Assembly (NCBI RefSeq): GCF_018531495.1
Contig: NZ_JAHDTI010000019.1
Span: 1-64,000, forward strand
DNA: 64,000 nt
Source: Nonomuraea sediminis
GTDB taxonomy: Bacteria; Actinomycetota; Actinomycetes; Streptosporangiales; Streptosporangiaceae
Direction of reading: 5' to 3'
Shown here: in pieces, positions 32,482-41,048 of the stretch
Numbering within the stretch: position 1 is the first letter of the stretch
Layout: each line of letters opens with the position of its first letter
The notes under the pieces: model-generated
The model's database searches: none
Seen by the model: only the letters and a program-made list of their open reading frames with translations
What the model was told of the DNA's origin: nothing
Translations under genes and position numbers: made by a program

Positions 32482-33453
32482 ATGTCGCTGACGCGCAGGG
32501 GGTTCCTGGTGGCCACCGCCGTCCTCACGCTGGCTGCGTGCGGGACCCAGCCCGCACTCGAGAAGACCGCCGCGACCGGCACTGCGTGGTCCTTCACCGA
32601 CGACCGCGGCAAGAAGCTGGAGCTGCCCAAGCGGCCCGGCAGGATCGTCGCGCAGGTCGGGTCGGCGGCGGCGCTGTGGGACTTCGGCGTGCGGCCCGTG
32701 GCGGTCTTCGGCCCGCACAAGCTCAAGGACGGCGGCCGCGACCCCCAGGTCGGCAACGTCGACATCACCAAGGTCGAGGGCCTGGGCAATGTCTACGACG
32801 AGTTCAACGTCGAGAAGTACATCGCGCTGCGCCCCGACCTGCTGGTCAGCAACATGTGGGTGCAGGGGCAGCTCTGGTACGTGCCCGAGAAGTCCAGGGC
32901 CACGATCGAGCAGGTCGCGCCCACCGCGGGCATCATGCTGCCCGGCAAGAGCGCCGAGCAGGTCATCGGCAAGTACGAGGAGCTCGCCAGGTCGCTCGGC
33001 GCCGACCCGGCCGGCGTCGCCGAGGCCAAGACCCGCTTCCAGGCCGCGCTCAAGGAGCTGCAGCGGTTCAGGAACCTGAAGATCCTCATGATGTCCGGCG
33101 GCGCCGACAACATGTGGGTCGTCAACCCGGCGGACTACCCCGACATCGTCACCTTCATGGCCGCCGGGCTCGACGTCGTCAAGCCCACCGCCGTCGACAA
33201 GGGCGGCTTCTTCCAGACGCTCAGCTGGGAGAACGCCGACACCTACGACGCCGACGTGATCCTCTACGACACCCGGACGCAGTCACTGACGCCGCAGGAG
33301 ATGCTCAAGAAACCCACCTTCGCCAAGCTCCCCGCGGTCAAGGCCGGACAGCTCTACCCCTGGCGGGCCGAGGCCCCGTTCAGCTACCAGGGGTACGCGA
33401 GCATGCTGGAGGAACTCGTGGCCAACCTGAAGAAGGCTAGTAAGCTCCCCTGA
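32482..33453 (+). CDS. Iron-siderophore-binding lipoprotein
   Basis: A 323-residue substrate-binding protein of the FecB/FhuD (cluster A) class. The N-terminus has twin arginines (RRGFLV) and the lipobox LAAC with lipidated Cys20. The mature part has DDRGKKLELPKRPGRIVAQV, LRPDLLVSN and QLWYVPEKSRATIEQVAP. It captures ferric siderophore for the divergent importer. Start has AGGAG six bases upstream, just right of the second iron box. Twin arginines suggest Tat export is possible. Its end overlaps the convergent helicase-like gene by 17 bases. Confidence 0.9.
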   Translation: MSLTRRGFLVATAVLTLAACGTQPALEKTAATGTAWSFTDDRGKKLELPKRPGRIVAQVGSAAALWDFGVRPVAVFGPHKLKDGGRDPQVGNVDITKVEGLGNVYDEFNVEKYIALRPDLLVSNMWVQGQLWYVPEKSRATIEQVAPTAGIMLPGKSAEQVIGKYEELARSLGADPAGVAEAKTRFQAALKELQRFRNLKILMMSGGADNMWVVNPADYPDIVTFMAAGLDVVKPTAVDKGGFFQTLSWENADTYDADVILYDTRTQSLTPQEMLKKPTFAKLPAVKAGQLYPWRAEAPFSYQGYASMLEELVANLKKASKLP

Positions 33454-35839
33454 CCTCGACGATCTCCGCCAGCGGGAACTCCAGGTAGTCGCCGGCCTCC
33501 TCGCACCAGGCGTCCAGCGCCCCCGAGCGCAGCTCGCCATGGCTGATCGTGGCCGTCAGCCCGTCGGTCAGCGTGATCCCCGCCCGCACCCCCCGATCGA
33601 CCACGAAACCGAGCAGCGACTGCTGGGCAGTCGGCAGCCGGGTGGCCATCCGCCCGATGATCGCCCAGGTCCGCCCGCTCTGCTCGGTGGCGGCACGGGT
33701 GGTCGCGATCAACCGGCGCGCGTGCTCGTGCGGATCGGGCGCCGGTTCGGCGATCACGTGCGCCGGCGCCTCGAAGTCGCCCAGCTCGGCGACCTGGCCG
33801 CCGGGCAGCAGGATGAGCTTGCCGTTCTGCGGCTCCTCGATCCTGGTCCGCTTGATCGAGATCTCGCCGGTGTCGGCCACGGGGACGGGGGAGTAGCCGT
33901 GCTCGCGCAGCCCCGCCAGCGTCCTGTCGGCCGGGGCCGAGCTGACCAGCACCGTCGGGGCCAGCAGCCGCAGCCCCAGCCTGGACAGGCGTCTGTGCCC
34001 GGCGATCTCGGCGAGCAGCGCAGGATCGGAGGCCTGCACGATGCAGCCCACCGTGGTCACCGTGACCTCGCCGTGCCTGCGCGCCACGTCGCGCACCAGG
34101 TACTCCAGCGGCTGCGGCACCGTGCCCACCCCGGACAGCTCCTCGAGCAGCTCGTCGGCGTCGTAGCCGACGTCGAGCGCGCCGCGCACGCTCTCGGTGG
34201 TGAAGCGCCACACCGACGCGGCGCCGCGCGACTCCCGCTCGGCCACCCGGTCGAGCAGCGCGGCCAGCTCCGCGGCCGGTGGGCCCGTCACCACCGCGGT
34301 CAGGTCAGGACCGAACAGCGCGCTGCGCCGCACGCTGGCCAGCGCCCTGGTCGACGCCTCGACCAGGCCGGGGTCGTGCTCGACGAGCGGCACGGTGTCG
34401 TCGTTCTCGTCACCCGGGTGCGCGGTCAGGCCGGCCAGCGCCCGGCCCAGATCGGTCAGCGCGTCGTTGGCCAGCAGGCCGAGCAGCCGCGCCTCGTCGA
34501 GCACGGCCGAGGCACACTCGGCCAGCAGCGCCTGGTCGAGCAGCGGCGCGTGCCAATGCACGTTCCGCACCAGGCTCGCCCGGTCGGCGTAGGCGGTGCC
34601 CGCGGGCAGGTGGGCCAGCACGGCCAGCACGGCCCGCCGTACCCGGGCGACCGCGGCGCCCGTCTGGTCGTCGCCCAGCACGGTGCCGTACCTGCCCTCG
34701 ACCTTGCGCAGCGACGAGCGCTCCATCCGCCACCAGGCCGCGAGCAGCAGGCGCAGCCGGGCCGCGCCCTCGTCGATCCGCCAGCGGTCGAAACGGTCGG
34801 TGGGCACCATGCCGCCCGACTTCTCGTCCCAGGCCAGGAGCCTGGCCACGGCGCAGATCTCCAGCAGCAGCCGCGTCTCGTCCTCGTCGCAGCCGGTCTC
34901 CTTGGCCACCCTGCGCACCTCGCGCACGCCCACCCCGCCGGTCTTCAGCAGCGGCAGCGGGGTCTTGGCGGTGTTGTCGAGCAGGGCCGCGCACCGCTCG
35001 ACCACGTGCGGCGCGGCCAGCGTCATCAGGTGGTCGACCTCCTCGGGGTCGACCGGCAGCGTGGCGACCTCGGGAGCCTCGGGCGTGAACGGCGGGTGGT
35101 ATTCGGGCCCGCGCAGCCCGATCGCCACCTCGCGCGGCAACTCGGCCACGTGCCAGCTGGGCCGATACAGCAGGCCGTGGTCGGCCGCCCACTTCTCCGG
35201 CGTGCCGGGGAGCACGAAGCGGCCGCCGTCGACGTCGCGCACCGGCCCGTCCCAGGCGAAGCCCTCCAGCAGTTCCCTGGTGCCGTCGGGGGCGTGGGTC
35301 AGCAGCGCGGCCAGCCGTTCACGCTCGGCCAGGACCTCGCTCACCCGCACGATCGTGCGGCGCTTGTTGCCGTGCGGCGGCAGGCCGAGGTTGCGCGCCA
35401 GGGCCCGCAGCGCGTCGTTGCTGATCGTCCAGGAGTTCAGATAGTGCTCCAGCGGCTCGCCCAGCCCCAGGGGAGCCGCCCACCAGCGGGAGACCGCCTC
35501 GGCCAGATGGATCGCGCCCGCGTTGTCGGGCCAGGCGAGCGCGTGGTCGTAGAGCCGGTCCAGCCACGGGGTGAGCTCCTCGAGGGGGACGCCGAGGAAG
35601 TCCGCGAGCCGCTCCGGCGTCGCCTCCCGCACCACCAGGCACGTCTGGGCAAGCTCCAGGCACGGCAGCGGCAGGCCGCGCAGCGCCTCCATCACGGCGA
35701 AGCCGTTGCCGAGCCGCTGCGCGAGCGTGTCGAGCCGCCGCGGCCATGGGGCGGCTATCGCGTCAGGCCTGTTCTCGAGAATGCGGCCCAGTCGATCTTC
35801 GTCAAGTGTCCGCAGCCAGCCGAGCAGGTGATCATCCAT
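33437..35839 (-). CDS. Helicase-associated (XPB-like C-terminal) domain protein
   Basis: An 800-residue protein without intact helicase motor motifs. The N-terminal two thirds are helical and winged-helix-like (RRTIVRVSEVLAERERLAAL; TGCDEDETRLLLEICAVARL). The C-terminal part has HGEVTVTTVGCIVQASDPAL and YSPVPVADTGEISIKR, like the Helicase_C_3/XPB-Ssl2-associated domain of actinobacterial 'helicase-associated' proteins. Neighbouring genomes often place it near the XPB helicase gene, but no helicase is visible here. Role probably in DNA transactions; unproven. Confidence 0.78.
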   Translation of the reverse strand: MDDHLLGWLRTLDEDRLGRILENRPDAIAAPWPRRLDTLAQRLGNGFAVMEALRGLPLPCLELAQTCLVVREATPERLADFLGVPLEELTPWLDRLYDHALAWPDNAGAIHLAEAVSRWWAAPLGLGEPLEHYLNSWTISNDALRALARNLGLPPHGNKRRTIVRVSEVLAERERLAALLTHAPDGTRELLEGFAWDGPVRDVDGGRFVLPGTPEKWAADHGLLYRPSWHVAELPREVAIGLRGPEYHPPFTPEAPEVATLPVDPEEVDHLMTLAAPHVVERCAALLDNTAKTPLPLLKTGGVGVREVRRVAKETGCDEDETRLLLEICAVARLLAWDEKSGGMVPTDRFDRWRIDEGAARLRLLLAAWWRMERSSLRKVEGRYGTVLGDDQTGAAVARVRRAVLAVLAHLPAGTAYADRASLVRNVHWHAPLLDQALLAECASAVLDEARLLGLLANDALTDLGRALAGLTAHPGDENDDTVPLVEHDPGLVEASTRALASVRRSALFGPDLTAVVTGPPAAELAALLDRVAERESRGAASVWRFTTESVRGALDVGYDADELLEELSGVGTVPQPLEYLVRDVARRHGEVTVTTVGCIVQASDPALLAEIAGHRRLSRLGLRLLAPTVLVSSAPADRTLAGLREHGYSPVPVADTGEISIKRTRIEEPQNGKLILLPGGQVAELGDFEAPAHVIAEPAPDPHEHARRLIATTRAATEQSGRTWAIIGRMATRLPTAQQSLLGFVVDRGVRAGITLTDGLTATISHGELRSGALDAWCEEAGDYLEFPLAEIVEVRGAY

Positions 35840-35918
35840 CGGTCAGCAACTCTCATGGGGTCTCGCGCGGGACTCACCGTGAGCCATGACCATCCACGGT
35901 AATGCAGATCACTGCCCG

Positions 35919-36467
35919 TCAGGATAGGACTGCCCAGACGATCTTCCCGTACGGCGCGAGCGCCGACCATCCCCAGCGATGGCTGAGCGATTCCACGATG
36001 TGCAGGCCTAATCCGCCGGCGTCCAGCGGGCCCGGGTAGCGCAGCACTGGCACCGACGATCCCGGGTCGGTGAACGCGCAGGTGACCAGGGGGCCGCGCC
36101 GTACCAGCGACATGTGCACGGGGCGCTGGCAGCGCGGCTCCGTCAGGCGAAGGCCGTGACGCAGCGCGTTGGTGGCCAGCTCGGAGACGACCAGCTCCAT
36201 GTTCTCGACCAGCTCGCCAAGCCCCCAGCCGGTCAGCGAGCCCGTGGTGAAGCTGCGCGCGGAGTGCACCGAGGAGGGCGTCGGGGGGAGTACGAACGTC
36301 GCGCTCGCGCACGGACCGGGGCCGAGCAGGTCGCGCGCCGCTTCCGGCCACCAGCCGACCGGAGGCCACCAGTCGAACGTGGTCCACAGGCGGGGCGCAG
36401 TGGTGGGTTGCACGTGATCATTCTGAAGCAATCTCTCGTGCAGGTGCAAGAGCGAATGCACGTGCAT
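35919..36467 (-). CDS. ATP-binding protein, anti-sigma factor kinase-like (HATPase_c_2)
   Basis: A 182-residue protein with a GHKL ATPase domain of the RsbW/SpoIIAB type. FVLPPTPSSVHSARSFT starts the domain, LVVSELATNALRHGL is the N box, CAFTDPGSS the G1 box and GGLGLHIVESLSHRWGW the G2 box. Such proteins bind sigma or anti-anti-sigma partners or act in regulatory clusters with XRE/DUF397 proteins. ATG 36467 is used; GTG 36413 is an alternative that removes 18 residues. It is divergent from the XRE gene at 36600. Confidence 0.83.
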   Translation of the reverse strand: MHVHSLLHLHERLLQNDHVQPTTAPRLWTTFDWWPPVGWWPEAARDLLGPGPCASATFVLPPTPSSVHSARSFTTGSLTGWGLGELVENMELVVSELATNALRHGLRLTEPRCQRPVHMSLVRRGPLVTCAFTDPGSSVPVLRYPGPLDAGGLGLHIVESLSHRWGWSALAPYGKIVWAVLS

Positions 36468-36599
36468 AGGGGGTTTGCAGGCGCTACCGTTAGTCGTCAA
36501 AAGGTCAATCAGTGGGAAAGGGGATCTTGTCTGCGGCCCATGATCTTTCGGCCGTGAAGTGACAGACTGTGTGGCAAGGAAACGACCAAGGAGCAGCAC

Positions 36600-37466
36600 G
36601 TGTCCATCGATCCGCCTGGCTCTGGTTCGACCGTTCGGCGCATCATGCTCGGCGCGAGTCTGAGGCGCCTGCGCGAGGCCAGTGGCCTGGAGCGCGGAGA
36701 GGCGGGTTTCCACATCCGGGCTTCGGAGTCGAAGATCAGCCGGATGGAGCTCGGCCGCGTCGGGTTCAAGACACGTGATGTAGAGGACCTGCTGACCCTG
36801 TACGGTGTCGTCGACGACGCCGAGCGCCGGGCCCTGCTCGAGATGGTCCGCGAGGCCAACACCCCCGGGTGGTGGCACAAGTACTCCGCCGTCCTGCCCT
36901 CCTGGTTCACCACGTACGTGGGACTCGAGGAGGCCGCCAGCGTGATCCGCACCTATGAGGTGCAGTTCGTGCCCGGCCTGTTGCAGACGGCCAACTATGC
37001 GCGGGCCGTGTTCCAGCTGGGCAACCCCGATGCAACTCCGGAGGAGATAGAACGCCGCGTGCATCTGCGCATGCAACGGCAAGAGCGTTTCTCGCAGAAG
37101 GACGGCCCGCGTCTGTGGGCGGTCATCGACGAAGCGACCCTCAAGCGGATCATCGGCGGGCGGGAGGTCATGCGTGAGCAGCTGCAGCATCTGCTGGAAG
37201 TAGCTGCCCTTCCCAATATCACCATTCAGGTGATGCCCTTCAGGTACGGCATGCACGCCGCCGAGGGGGGCGCGTTCAGCATCTTGCGGTTTCCCGAGTC
37301 CGACCTGTCGGACGTCGTCTACGTCGAGCAGCTCTGGGGTGCCCTGTACCTGGACAAGCGTGAAGACATCGACCCGTACCTCACTGCGATGGAGCAGTTG
37401 TGCGTGGAGAGCACCACGCCAGGGGGCACCGTCGAGCTCATCGGCGGTCTTCTCAGAAAGATGTAG
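36600..37466 (+). CDS. XRE-family regulator with DUF5753 domain
   Basis: A 288-residue protein. The N-terminal helix-turn-helix (about 15-75) reads LGASLRRLREASGLERGEAG and ESKISRMELGRVGFKTRDVE. The DUF5753 domain follows: FVPGLLQTANYARAVFQ, RMQRQERF, VIDEATLKRIIGG and ALPNITIQVMPFRYGMHAA. It is the standard actinobacterial partner of DUF397 proteins in developmental and antibiotic-linked regulation. GTG start with AAGGAG upstream. The DUF397 gene starts on the base after its stop. Confidence 0.93.
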   Translation: MSIDPPGSGSTVRRIMLGASLRRLREASGLERGEAGFHIRASESKISRMELGRVGFKTRDVEDLLTLYGVVDDAERRALLEMVREANTPGWWHKYSAVLPSWFTTYVGLEEAASVIRTYEVQFVPGLLQTANYARAVFQLGNPDATPEEIERRVHLRMQRQERFSQKDGPRLWAVIDEATLKRIIGGREVMREQLQHLLEVAALPNITIQVMPFRYGMHAAEGGAFSILRFPESDLSDVVYVEQLWGALYLDKREDIDPYLTAMEQLCVESTTPGGTVELIGGLLRKM

Positions 37467-37703
37467 ATGAAGCAGACCTATAACGGCATGCCCGCGGCCG
37501 ACCTCAAGCAGGTCGCCTGGCGCAAGAGCCGCTACAGCAACTCGCAGGGCAACTGCGTGGAGCTCGCGGAGCTCCCCGACGGCGGCGTCGCGGTGCGTAA
37601 CTCGCGCTTCCCCGACGGTCCCGCCCTGATCTACACCCGCGACGAGATCCGGGCCCTCGTACTCGGAGTGAAGGACGGAGAGTTCGACGGATTGCTGGTT
37701 TAA
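37467..37703 (+). CDS. DUF397 domain protein
   Basis: A 78-residue DUF397 protein: VAWRKSRYSNSQGNCVELAE, VAVRNSRFPDGPALIYTRDE, and a C-terminal EFDGLLV. The family acts with XRE-DUF5753 regulators, as BldB-like or toxin-antitoxin-like pairs have been proposed. The ATG directly follows the stop of the regulator gene, so the two are co-translated. Small, cytoplasmic, no catalytic motif. Confidence 0.93.
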   Translation: MKQTYNGMPAADLKQVAWRKSRYSNSQGNCVELAELPDGGVAVRNSRFPDGPALIYTRDEIRALVLGVKDGEFDGLLV

Positions 37704-37790
37704 CAAGCCGTTTACCTCCGGCGCGCCTGCTTAACGGAGGTGCGCCGGAGGCGTAACCGCCGGGCCTCCTTGCCGGGCGAGGATCGGGCC

Positions 37791-38030
37791 ATGCTCGATC
37801 AGCTGACCCTCTATCCGATCGCCGACGACGTGCTGCTCGCACCCGGCGGCAAGGTCGTGATCCGCACCTACGGTGTCTCGCCGGGAGACGGCGTGGTCTC
37901 CTTCCGCACCTGGGTCACCGGACTGCGTGACCAGCCCCGCTACTGGCGATGGGGCCACTACGAGGACGCCGCCTCCGGCCATCGGCGGGTCCTGGAGTGG
38001 CTCACCGGGCGCGGGCCCCAGCCTCACTGA
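37791..38030 (+). CDS. Small hypothetical protein
   Basis: A 79-residue protein I do not recognise. It reads MLDQLTLYPIADDVLLAPGG, then KVVIRTYGVSPGDGVVSFRT and WRWGHYEDAASGHRRVLEWL: a mixed beta/alpha small domain rich in aromatic residues. The ATG at 37791 has GGCGAGGA upstream and opens the plausible part; earlier in-frame codons are basic and unlikely. It lies between the DUF397 gene and the NIPSNAP-like gene on the same strand. Function unknown. Confidence 0.55.
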   Translation: MLDQLTLYPIADDVLLAPGGKVVIRTYGVSPGDGVVSFRTWVTGLRDQPRYWRWGHYEDAASGHRRVLEWLTGRGPQPH

Positions 38031-38062
38031 TCTTCATCCGGTACGGCGTGCTATGCTCTCGA

Positions 38063-38081
38063 AGCAAACGCTTGGTTTGCT
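38063..38081. promoter_or_regulatory. Operator-like palindrome upstream of the NIPSNAP-like gene
   Basis: AGCAAACGCTTGGTTTGCT is a perfect 7-bp inverted repeat (AGCAAAC/GTTTGCT) around GCTTG. Its minus strand contains ACCAAGCGTTTGCT, differing by one base from ACCAAGCGCTTGCT found before the PhyH operon. It is two bases upstream of the ribosome-binding site (GGAGG at 38083-38087), a position fit for repression. Confidence 0.7.
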
Positions 38082-38092
38082 CGGAGGCCGTG

Positions 38093-38851
38093 GTGCGGCG
38101 AGGTATCTACCTGCTCGAAGAGGTCGACTTCCGGCCGATGAACTCGAAGCGGCCACTGGAGTACCTGACCTGGCTGACCCGCTACAAGGAGGAGGACCGC
38201 CTCCGGTCCGCCCCAGAGCTCACCTCGGGCATGTCGATCAGGTCCCGCGAGATCGACCTCGTCGGCGCCTTCTACGCCGTCGGCATCACCGGCCACCCGC
38301 AGTTCAAGGCCGTCACGCTGTGGGACTGCCACGGCGGGTGGGACGGCGGGTGGCGGCAGATGATGGAGATCTACACCGGCGTCGACGGCAAGCTCTTCCT
38401 GTCCGACATCGACGACCTGCGCTTCTCGGCCTTCTCCCGGCCGCTGGGCGCCGTCCACGGCTCGCCCGCGCTCTCCGCCCTGTGCGAGGAGGGGTACGCG
38501 GCCGAGCTCTACCTCTTCGAGAGCGCCACCGTACGGCCCGGCGCCGCCCTGGAGTACCTGGAGACGGTCCGTGCCGAGCGGGAGCCGCTGCTCGCCTCCT
38601 ACGGGCACCGCCTGGTCGGCCTGTACGAGGTGCTGTTCTGCGACACCGAGGTCGTGACGTTGTGGGGCATGTCGCTGGACTCCCACCTGGCGATGCAGCG
38701 CGCCAGGGACGCGGCGCTCGGGCTGGACGACGAGGTGCCGGGGGATCCGCGGCTGCTCGCCTGGAGCAAGCGGGCCCGCGACTACCTCTCCGGTCCCTGG
38801 CGCGAGACCCTCCTGTCCCCGTTCCCCGGGTCCCGCCTGGCGATTGGCTGA
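38093..38851 (+). CDS. NIPSNAP-like dimeric alpha/beta-barrel protein
   Basis: A 252-residue protein with two similar halves. The first begins IYLLEEVDFRPMNSKRPLEYL; the second LYLFESATVRPGAALEYLETV with LVGLYEVLFCDTEVVTLWGM, the NIPSNAP/ferredoxin-like strand-helix pattern. A C-terminal segment LLAWSKRARDYLSGPWRETL is common in actinobacterial members near CoA and steroid-like catabolic genes. GTG 38093 is six bases after GGAGG; GTG 38090 is too close. The palindrome immediately upstream is shared with the catabolic operons to the right. Function inferred only. Confidence 0.68.
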   Translation: MRRGIYLLEEVDFRPMNSKRPLEYLTWLTRYKEEDRLRSAPELTSGMSIRSREIDLVGAFYAVGITGHPQFKAVTLWDCHGGWDGGWRQMMEIYTGVDGKLFLSDIDDLRFSAFSRPLGAVHGSPALSALCEEGYAAELYLFESATVRPGAALEYLETVRAEREPLLASYGHRLVGLYEVLFCDTEVVTLWGMSLDSHLAMQRARDAALGLDDEVPGDPRLLAWSKRARDYLSGPWRETLLSPFPGSRLAIG

Positions 38852-38899
38852 CTGGCGTCCGGTCCTGACTCGGGTTAGCGTCAGGCTGCGGAGGTAGCC

Positions 38900-40153
38900 A
38901 TGACCGACCCGTACCTCTACAACGGGCAGAGCCCCGACGACCACGTAGCCGCCTGCCCCGACTGCGGCGCGGCGATCGCCCTCGTCGAGGCGGACCAAGC
39001 CGCCACCCCACCGCCCCAGCTGCGCGAGGCGGTTCTCTCGGGAGCCCGCCGCAGACGCACTCCCGCGGTGCCCCAGGTGGCCACGCTGGCCGTGCCGTAC
39101 GCGACCCAGGTCGCCCTCATGGACGAGCTCTTGGCCGACCTGAACGGCGAGCAGTGGAACGCCCCCGTCCCCAAACACGGCACCATCCGCGACCTGGTCA
39201 CCCACTTAACTGCCAACGACACCCCGGTAGCCCGCCTCATGGGCCTAACCCCCACCCCTCCACACCTCGCCCCACCCCCGGAATCCACCGCCCCCACCGC
39301 CTTGGCCCCACCTCCGGAATCCACCCCCACCGCCCTCGCCCCACCTGTGGAATCCACCACCCCTATCCTCAGTCCCACCGACGTCGCCCCACCACCGGGC
39401 TCCACTGCGCCCGGCCCGAGCCCCGCCGACCTGTCTCGCGCCCCTGGGGCGACCTCCGCACCTCGACCGCCCATCACCTTGGGGCCGACCTCCGATGCTG
39501 CGCCGACCTCCGACCCCAGGCCCAGCTCCGATGCTGTACCGACCTCTGATACCGGACCGACCTCTACTGCCGAACCGACGTCCGCTCCAGGGGCGGCCCA
39601 CCCGCAGCAGGCGGTCGTCGGCGGCCGCGCGGGAGGCGTTCCCCTGCACCGGCGATGGCGCGAACAGGCGGGCCTGATGCTCGAGCGCGTCTCCGGATGC
39701 GCCGACGTGCTCCTCGACGTGGAGCTGGAGCTGGCAGGCACCCGCCCGACGCGCGGCCCCCTGCGTCACGCGCTCGTCCAGCGAACCTTCGAGACCTGGA
39801 CCCACGCGGACGACATCCGCGCCGCCACGGGCCGCGACCTCGCCGCCCCTCCGGCCGATCACGTCCGGATGATCGCCGAACTCGGCCTCGCCCTCCTGCC
39901 CCGAGCCCTCAAGGGCCCCAGGCGGGACGTATCGGCCACGATCATGCTGACCGGCCCAGGCGGGGGCACATGGACGATCCCGCTCTCGCCCACGCCCGAC
40001 AGGGTGAGCGTGGTGATCTCCGCCGACGCGGTCACGTTCTGCCGCCTGCTGGCCAATCGATTGCAGCCGGAAACCTTCCCCTACGCCGCCGAAGGCGACA
40101 CGCACCTGGCCCACGACCTCGTCCGCGCCGCCGCCACGCTGGGGTGCGACTGA
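38900..40153 (+). CDS. Putative zinc anti-sigma protein with MDMPI-type domains
   Basis: A 417-residue protein. The first 25 residues carry a ZAS-type anti-sigma motif, His15-x3-Cys19-x2-Cys22 (HVAACPDC). It continues with an MDMPI-N-like helical domain (VALMDELLADLNGEQWNAPV, TIRDLVTHLT) and, after a 130-residue Pro/Thr/Ser-rich insert, an MDMPI-C-like region (ALVQRTFETWTHADDIRAAT). MDMPI enzymes use mycothiol, so thiol-state sensing is conceivable. The insert resembles a linker grown by repeats (APPPEST, PTSD). It shares a base with the following sigma-like gene (TGATG). Not a typical enzyme. Confidence 0.72.
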   Translation: MTDPYLYNGQSPDDHVAACPDCGAAIALVEADQAATPPPQLREAVLSGARRRRTPAVPQVATLAVPYATQVALMDELLADLNGEQWNAPVPKHGTIRDLVTHLTANDTPVARLMGLTPTPPHLAPPPESTAPTALAPPPESTPTALAPPVESTTPILSPTDVAPPPGSTAPGPSPADLSRAPGATSAPRPPITLGPTSDAAPTSDPRPSSDAVPTSDTGPTSTAEPTSAPGAAHPQQAVVGGRAGGVPLHRRWREQAGLMLERVSGCADVLLDVELELAGTRPTRGPLRHALVQRTFETWTHADDIRAATGRDLAAPPADHVRMIAELGLALLPRALKGPRRDVSATIMLTGPGGGTWTIPLSPTPDRVSVVISADAVTFCRLLANRLQPETFPYAAEGDTHLAHDLVRAAATLGCD

Positions 40154-40419
40154 TGTCCGCGGACGCCGACCTCAGGAGCAGGCTCGCCGCCGGTGACCTC
40201 GACGCGCTCATGCTCGCCTACGACCAACACGCCCCCTACGTGTACGGCGTGGCCCTCAAGGTCACCGGCACCGGCTCCGCGGCCGAGGAGATCACCCAGG
40301 CGGTCTTCCTGGCCCTCTGGGAGGAACCCCTCTCGTTCGAGCCCGCCTTCGGCTCCTTACGCGGCTGGCTCGTCAGCCGAGCCCTCCACTCCTCGGCCCT
40401 CCACACCCGAGTCAGCTGA
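40153..40419 (+). CDS. Truncated ECF sigma factor, region 2 only
   Basis: An 88-residue protein matching sigma-70 region 2: SRLAAGDLDALMLAYDQHAP, YVYGVALKVTGTGSAAEEIT, QAVFLALWEEP and LRGWLVSRALHSSALH. Region 4 (-35 recognition) is missing; ECF sigma factors are normally 170-200 residues. It may be a domain-only sigma regulator, an anti-anti-sigma-like decoy, or a decayed gene. It begins in the stop codon of the anti-sigma-like gene, so the pairing is functional at least in translation. Confidence 0.75.
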   Translation: MSADADLRSRLAAGDLDALMLAYDQHAPYVYGVALKVTGTGSAAEEITQAVFLALWEEPLSFEPAFGSLRGWLVSRALHSSALHTRVS

Positions 40420-40996
40420 CAGGGGCGTTCCATGTGGTGATCACGGGTTCGGCGTGTTCGAAGCCGAGGCGGGAGTACGTTCCCGTGTCGAGCTTGAAGA
40501 GGCGGCCGTCCTGGGGTGGGAGTTCGAGCCAGCGGGACGCCAGGACGCGGAGGAAGTGGCCGTGCGCCACGAGGGCGACTGTGCCCGGGGTGGCCTTGGC
40601 GCGGGCGATGACGCGGTCGGCCCTGGCCGCCACCTGCTCGGCCGTCTCCCCGGGGTGGGCGGCGTCGCCGGGGATCACGCCGTCGCGCCAGAGATACCAG
40701 CCGGGGTGCGTCTTCCTGATCTCGGGCGTGGTGATCCCCTCGTAGCCGCCGTAATCCCACTCCCACAGGTCCGGGTCCACCTTGTAGTCCGTCAGGCCCG
40801 CGAGCTCGGCCGTACGGCGTGCCCGCTGGGCGGGGCTCACCAGGACGAGGTCGAACGCGCGCTCCTTGACCAGGGGCGCCAGCGCCCGCGCCTGCTCCTC
40901 ACCACGCTCCGTCAGCGGCAGGTCGGTGAGTCCCGTGTGCCTGCCGTCCCGGCTCCACTCGGTCTCACCATGCCTGAGCAGCAACATCTCGTCCAT
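40412..40996 (-). CDS. Histidine phosphatase family protein
   Basis: A 194-residue phosphoglycerate-mutase-like phosphatase. The RHG motif is LLLRHGETEWS near the N-terminus, with SPAQRARRTAEL and the second catalytic histidine in LVAHGHFLRVLA. DLWEWDYGGYEG matches the SixA/GpmB-like group. ATG 40996 has AAGGAAG nine bases upstream; ATG 41005 overlaps that site. It is divergent from the broken quinone oxidoreductase gene and converges on the sigma fragment with an 8-base overlap. Confidence 0.88.
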   Translation of the reverse strand: MDEMLLLRHGETEWSRDGRHTGLTDLPLTERGEEQARALAPLVKERAFDLVLVSPAQRARRTAELAGLTDYKVDPDLWEWDYGGYEGITTPEIRKTHPGWYLWRDGVIPGDAAHPGETAEQVAARADRVIARAKATPGTVALVAHGHFLRVLASRWLELPPQDGRLFKLDTGTYSRLGFEHAEPVITTWNAPVS

Positions 40997-41048
40997 GACG
41001 TCCATCTTCCTTGACCTCAACCGCACTTCGTCTAGCAGGGTCGACAAC

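Noticed and set aside
33539..35902. 787-codon plus-strand frame opposite the helicase-like gene
   Set aside because: Gln/Arg/His-rich low-complexity translation typical of antisense in high-GC DNA; no domain seen.
35919..37706. Long 595-codon reading of the HATPase gene on the minus strand
   Set aside because: Only the last 182 codons match a domain; the rest is antisense to the XRE and DUF397 genes, so the start was moved to 36467.
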